Assembly: GCF_910592395.1 (NCBI RefSeq)
Contig: NC_088310.1
Span: 17,675,501-17,739,500 of the forward strand
DNA length: 64,000 nucleotides
DNA from: Lineus longissimus
Taxonomy: Eukaryota; Nemertea; Pilidiophora; Heteronemertea; Lineidae
Direction: 5' to 3'
The notes beneath the pieces were generated by a model that was not told the origin of the DNA, did no database searches, and saw only the letters and a program-made list of their open reading frames with translations. Position numbers and translations under genes: made by a program. Of the stretch, positions 59,001 through 64,000 are shown piece by piece (the stretch's first letter is position 1; each line of letters opens with the position of its first letter).

Positions 59001-62000
59001 TGTTTGCAAAAAAATTCACTGTTTACAGTAGATATGTGTCACCTTAGAATAGATCATAGGTCCAGAGTCTGCACCCTGCATCCTTGTTTTGTGCTGGACA
59101 TAGAAGTGGTGTCTGGATCATTTACACAAAATTTGACATATTGGTTTTTTGGTATCAATGGAAAAACAATTGTTGGGTTAAGGGTGGTGTCGTGATCAAG
59201 CTGAAGTTGATGACTTGCTGGGACAGATATGTAGTGATACACATCCATTATAATATCTCGAGGCAACCCTCTAGTATTTAGTTCTAATGGCACAGTATTT
59301 CATCGGGGTAGAAATTTTTAAAATCTGTCGCACTCCGCCCATGAATTTAGCCATGTTCCCATTAATCTTCTCCTTCCATGATGCCTGGTGATATTTTTTG
59401 TGTTACAAATTATGGAGACAGTAGGCCTGGAGTTATAGTATGGATGTTTCATCTAGTTTCATTATTTGTATTTTTTCTCGTGAGAGGACACATGACAAAT
59501 CTTTGACATCATCGCATCCACACCTCAAAATCCCTGCCACAGATATTTCCAAGATGCCTCTGCATCCTGGAAAACCAAAGTCAGTCGTATCCTTGCACAC
59601 GTTACATAACGTTGGTCGTTAGTGCCGAGTGTTGGCCTGAGGTTCAGGATGACACAGTGGTGCCGAGTTCATTTGCAACTTGATAACTCTTTCATCATAT
59701 TCCCTTCTTTCTTCCAGGCATCTGCCATGCTGAAACCAACCGACACCGGATCAGAAGCGGACCAGGCACCTGTCAACGTGGAGGGACAGCAATACGTTGA
59801 GAACAAATCATATATCGTAATTGAGATCTGCCTAACTCGTCCCTTGGTGCCCAAGAGACCACCAGAGGAACTCGCCAGAAAGTAAGATATTTTGAGATAC
59901 ACTCTGTTTTATTTGGTTTGATAATTTTTAGAACAAGTCGTATATTGTAATTTAAATCCGTCTAACAGTATTCGTCGCTTGGTGCCCAAGAGTCACCAGA
60001 GAAACTCGCAAAAAAGTAAGATATTTTGAGGTACATATCTTCTGCTCTCAGTTTTATTTGAGTTTTTATCATGAAAGATGTTGTATGTGGTTGTGAAATT
60101 TGCAATTTGTAATTTGCCGCTGTCCTGATCAAAACCACAAGTGGAGTTGTTGTGGAGCAACAAAATGGCCGACTAGTGGGCACAGCCTTTGATGTTCCGA
60201 CATCTGTCAGTTGTGGCGTTGAATAGAGAGGGCGTCCCTTAAGTTAATAGCATGGTGTCTGCTAAGGGAGGTTCCACTGTACTTTTATCCTTTTCAAACC
60301 CAGCTGGACTATGAATTTCTACAACAATCTCGGAGTCAAACGTGTGTTATTAATCTTTTGCGACTCTTGTGTCTCAAGTGACGAGTTCAACTTTGTCTCC
60401 GGTCCATTTGTGGGAAGGGCAATATTTTCAATTGGACATTTATGAGAGTATGTGTGGTCGAAATCGTCAATACAGATTTTTCATTCGACTCATTTCAGAG
60501 TAGCTGAGTACATCCCACCTCGGCCGTTGTTCCCCAAGAGGACGAACGGAGCTCAGAAGTCAGTGGAGGAATACCATTCACAGATTGGATCAGTGGCAAG
60601 CCTGGTACTGGATGAATTCAGGTGAGAATTGCTACATATATTTCTTTTCACCTTAATTGTGACCCAGGCGCTTGTCGGACAGAAGATGAGCCTAAATGAC
60701 ACCAGGAGATAATGGAAGAGAAATTGATGTGCTCATATTTCACAAAAGGCAGAAAACAGAGAAATGAACAAACAGTCCATCTCAACCTGCCAGGCTCAGA
60801 GCGACATGCGCCTGGTTTTGCTGTGTCGGGTCACAATTAGCAGCAAAGAGTTTATGGCTGGGCAAACATTCAATTCAAGCTATAGATGGATGAATATTTT
60901 GTAACAATTTCACTGGAAAGGCAAATTTTAAATCTCCGAAATGCCTCACTGAACTGTCAAGCTTTATTCGAATCCATAAATTAGACAAATTTGGTGTCTC
61001 TGCCCTTAAAGAGCAGAAATTGATACCTCCCTGTCAAGAACAAAATTTAAATGTTGACTATTTCATTATTCAGAGACCTCTACGGCGAAGAGTTACGTCA
61101 GGGTGACATGTCCCAGGATGCCAAAGCCATGGAAGCCAGGCGGCAGAAGTTAATCTTCGAATTAAACCAATCGGGCAAATACTTTGCCTTCAAAGAACAA
61201 CTCAAGAATGCTGTAGTCAAGATCGTCAGAGAAAAATACTTGAAGACAACAAACTTTGAGGATAAAGATCAGCTGCAGGTGAATATAATTTTGTGTTGAC
61301 TGTTGTGATCACCATTTTATGCAGATATTTCTAACATTAGATACATTTTTGTATGATTTTGATTACAATGTCAATGTCTTTGTGAGGAAAACTTTTGTGG
61401 TTTGAAGCAGCTCTTCTTCTAGTTAGGGTGTTGTCTAGACTAATGTGACAGGGCAATGTTGTCCCACTTCAGGTGCATCCTAGTACGTAGGGAAGGTTTC
61501 TAATACTGGGTTCTTCACAAGGTTTTTTTGTCAGGGCATCCCACCCTACCTTGGCAGCTTAATACCACCCTACTTTGGAAAAGCCACCCTACCTTGCTCT
61601 CGAATTTTATTTTTGTAAAGGGTTTCTAAAGGGTCACTTTACATTAAAGGGTAACTCGTTTCAAATTTCACCATATAATGTTTTAGCTGTTTTTGACAAA
61701 TGACTACGTCACTTTCTCATAAATCGGTAAGGTTTTCGAATCGAAATGCACATTTTCTAGAAATTGATGGTTTAATCCCGCCCGGACGGCTCGCTTCGAT
61801 GCCGTTTTCGTTGATGATGTCACAACATGAACATTTTCACGGTCGCGGTGGTTTACATTCAGCGATTTTATAATAAATCTAATCAAAAATTGAAAATTTG
61901 AGCTTTACATTTTGTGATCAACAATTAAAGACGGACGTATTTCCGCAAAGTTGTAAATCACATCATAGTATCACTTTAAGTTGCTGGCGCCTACCTCGTC

Positions 62001-64000
62001 TTACCCTTGAGAAAACCCTGTGGAGAACCCAGTGATGATTTTTGTAATTTCCTATTCCAGGCATTCTTGAGTGAGCTGTATGTCTACCTTGTCGACCAGA
62101 TGCATGTAGCCCTGGGCAAAGTCCTCTCCCTAGAAGATCAGACTCCCGTACCTGAACCCCTCACAGACTCCGCACAACTCAAACATTTTGCTCGCGAGGC
62201 AGAAGTCAATGAGAACTTTGAATGGGCAACGAAATATTATAAAGAGAGGATCGCTCGGAATAGGAATGACCCCGAACATTGGTTTGACTATGGTACATTT
62301 AGCTTGTACATCAACGACTTGACGAAGGCTGAGGAATGCTTCAAGGAGTGTGTTGCAATTGATCAGAAACATTTAAATGGGTGAGTAGGTTGGTTAAGGA
62401 TAGACTGGGGTTATTTCAAAGTATTAGTCAACTGACTTGTCAATTGCTGGGGGATTTGCTTGTGGCAATTTTTCAGGAGGACACTCTCTGCGGTGCCTAT
62501 GTTTTCAAGGCTCGTGGCGGAGAGATAATGACGTCATGACGTAGAATTTACTCCATGACTCGAGCAGCAGAGAATGTGACGTAATTTGACATACCTACAT
62601 ACCAGGTTTTGTGGAGATCTGCCGAAGAGTTCAGGAGAAAATCACTGACAAACAAAATTTTCCCCAATTTAGAGGGTTTGAGTCAGATGATGAACACAAC
62701 CACAGTTGATATCAGCCTTTGAACCCAAAACTTATTTCAATGTATTAGTCAACTGACTTGTCAATTGCTGGGGATTTGCTTGTGGTAATTTTTCAATTGC
62801 TGGGGGATTTGCTTGTGGCAATTTTTCAGGAGGACACTCTCTGCGGTGCCTATGTTTTCAAGGCTTGTGGCGGAGAGGTAATGACGTCATGACGTAGAAT
62901 TTACTCCATGACTCGAGCAGCAGAGAATGTGACGTAATTTGACATACCTTCATACTAGTTTTGTGGAGATCTGCCGAAGAGTTCAGGGGAAAATCACTGA
63001 CAAACAAAATTTTCCCCAATTTAGAGGGGATAAGTCAGATGATGAACACAATCACAGTTGATATCAGCCTTTGAACCCAAAACGTATGCACCTTTCCAGA
63101 AATGGGGCGCTGAGTGTCCAAAATAGTGATGTCATAAGGGGAAACTAGGCCTTATGGTGGAGGGACAAAGGAGATAGTCATGGTTGACCAACACACTTGA
63201 ATGCCTTTAATGACGGACAAGGGGGGAAAAGTTAGTTCCAATGCAAGCCACCAATTTCGGGAAGCATGTATAGCTCACGGAGACTGACTGATTGGAAGTC
63301 TTCAAACTGGTGAAACAAGGTCCTCATTCTAATTTGCATTTGTTATTTCAGATTACTTCTGTATGGTGTTGTTTGTGCCATGGCGGAGAAGCATGAAGCA
63401 GCAGAGACGTTTTTTGAATGCGCCACAAGAGTCGACTCAAAAAGCATTTTAGCTCTGACGATGCTAGGTAAGTTTAACATGACGAGTGATGTTCAATTTG
63501 AAAAGCATTCAAGAAACTTTCCAATCAGTAAATAATTTACAGCCCTATCCCAGGTAAACTTTTAAAGGGGCACGCTGTTCGTATTTACTGGTGGCTTAGG
63601 AAAATAGAAATGCAGTTTTGCACAATGCCGTAGTGCATTTATCGTGCATGCAGATTTGCTGAAATTGAGTGTTTATAGTAATTTGTCTATCTGTGTACAC
63701 AATGACGGTGTTGAAATTTATATTCATTTCATATTTACGCAATTTTCAAATTCAATTACAAATTTCAAATTTTTAACAAACAGCATAGGCCTTCAAATGG
63801 CAGGACATACTCTCAATGATGCCGATATTGTGAAATTAATCTTCTTCCCTACGTTATAATAAGCAAAACTAAATTCAAAGTTCTCGACATCTTCTCCAGG
63901 TTTATTTTACGATGGTATCGGCAATGACATTGGTGCTGAGATGGCCTTCCTGGAGGCTAACAAGCTAAATGTAGCAGCAGCAGCCGCTTTAGCCAAGGCT
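50058..64000 (+). CDS. CFAP70: Cilia- and flagella-associated protein 70 (5' and central exons; 3' end outside window)
   Basis: Coding exons: 50058-50132, 50256-50442, 51058-51156, 51387-51469, 52007-52183, 52549-52676, 53045-53194, 53594-53678, 55353-55422, 55629-55690, 55945-56082, 58783-58812, 59718-59881, 60499-60621, 61074-61278, 62061-62380, 63352-63467, 63900-64000. All phases agree and give 771 residues without a stop. Recognition strings shared with vertebrate CFAP70 are [52 protein letters not shown] and [13 protein letters not shown]. Residues 12-150 are the C2-like N-terminus; TPR repeats begin near residue 640 and continue off the window. Vertebrate CFAP70 is about 1120 residues, so roughly a third is missing. 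It is an axonemal protein needed for ciliary beating, reported near outer dynein arms. The 30-bp exon at 58783 uses a weak gttggt donor and is the least certain. The residue 370-430 region is a Lys-rich linker. Confidence 0.95.
50512..50868 (+). repeat. tRNA-derived SINE in CFAP70 intron 2
   Basis: A box TGGCCTAGTGG (50524-50534), B box GGTTCGATCC (50568-50577), then a body of about 280 bases ending CTGATCATTGTAAGGATGAA with a GAAGAT short-repeat tail. The head differs from the SINE at 49062, so this is a second family. Confidence 0.7.
54202..54318. mobile_element. 117-bp MITE, copy 3 (3-bp TSD CAT)
   Basis: Same GGGTGATATGAATAAAG ends as the copies at 4491 and 31288, with the inner sequence in opposite orientation. 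CAT flanks it at 54199-54201 and 54319-54321. It lies in CFAP70 intron 8. Confidence 0.9.
56866..56922. repeat. Near-perfect 57-bp palindrome in CFAP70 intron 11
   Basis: Arms of 28 bases (56866-56893 and 56895-56922) are reverse complements with one mismatch and a single central G. The arm core is AAGGTGGGTACGAATGTATG. No flanking duplication is evident. Confidence 0.9.
59931..60035 (+). pseudogene. Relic duplicate of CFAP70 exon 13 3' part plus donor
   Basis: Sequence from GAACAAGTCGTATATTGTAA through CTTGGTGCCCAAGAG to GTAAGATATTTTGAGGTAC repeats 59801-59903 (the end of exon 13 and its splice donor). The copy has a TAA and indels, so it cannot be used as an alternative exon. It has a TTTTTAG just before it that mimics an acceptor. 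Confidence 0.85.
61648..61975. mobile_element. Possible 328-bp TTAA-flanked element in CFAP70 intron 15
   Basis: TTAA at 61644-61647 and 61976-61979 bounds AGGGTAAC at one end and the complement of AGTGATAC at the other, a weak inverted pair. The AGGG-type start resembles the element at 49048. The pairing is short and imperfect. Confidence 0.35.
62411..63081 (+). repeat. Tandem duplication (~320-350 bp) in CFAP70 intron 16
   Basis: Unit 1 (62411-62731) and unit 2 (62732-63081) share TTAGTCAACTGACTTGTCAA, GACGTCATGACGTAGAATTT and TTTGAACCCAAAAC. Unit 2 also has a small internal repeat of the GGATTTGCTTGTGG segment. No coding content. Confidence 0.9.
63085..63270. repeat. Dispersed repeat, partner of 14966-15150
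   Basis: Directly abuts the tandem duplication and matches the repeat inside the 14555-15598 transposon in order, orientation and length. Confidence 0.85.

Overview
This window is nuclear DNA from a metazoan. Its genes are split by GT/AG introns, and it holds SINEs, a CR1/L2-like LINE remnant, small inverted-repeat transposons and satellites. A cilia gene (CFAP70) and a leucine-repeat adapter gene (FAM89/LURAP1 family) confirm an animal. The local expansion of two-exon class A GPCRs and the long composite repeat ending in GACGGACG-rich sequence suggest a marine lophotrochozoan (mollusc, brachiopod or annelid grade). The phylum is an inference.

Layout. 1-4350 is satellite DNA: diverged 220-290 bp units that flip orientation near 790-960, then a clean 13-copy array of 83 bp. 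4350-8165 is repeat-bearing intergenic DNA. 8166-40891 (minus) is one FAM89/LURAP1-like gene: its 750-bp first exon ends at 40142 and its second exon is 8166-8519. Both boundaries are phase 0, so the intron is 31.6 kb. Nested inside that intron, on the opposite strand, is a tandem cluster of rhodopsin-like GPCR genes (12.4-36.3 kb). It has five intact genes and four pseudogenes. Exon A carries TM1-TM2 and exon B carries TM3-TM7, joined by a 0.3-0.6 kb phase-2 intron.

The receptors fall into two sub-types. Sub-type A is copies 1 and 2; sub-type B is copies 4 and 7; copy 5 is an A/B mosaic. All lack both cysteines of the canonical class A extracellular disulfide. They carry DRA instead of DRY, no Trp at the TM6 toggle position, and NFxxY instead of NPxxY. 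The cluster grew by segmental duplication (20788-24190 to 27321-30340, and 24470-27320 to 33280-36975) and was cut up by transposon insertions whose empty sites survive in the paralogues.

40892-49000 is intergenic DNA with dispersed repeats and no convincing gene. A 0.9-kb TTAA-flanked inverted-repeat element containing a tRNA-Met-like SINE sits at 49044-49957. The SINE tail matches the 3' end of the LINE remnant at 33.6 kb. From 50058 to the end, plus strand, runs CFAP70: 18 exons that keep one frame for 771 codons (C2-like N-terminus, conserved middle, start of the TPR array). The gene continues beyond the window.

The most interesting content is the nested, actively duplicating family of non-canonical GPCRs, together with several small transposon families whose ends and target duplications can be read directly.
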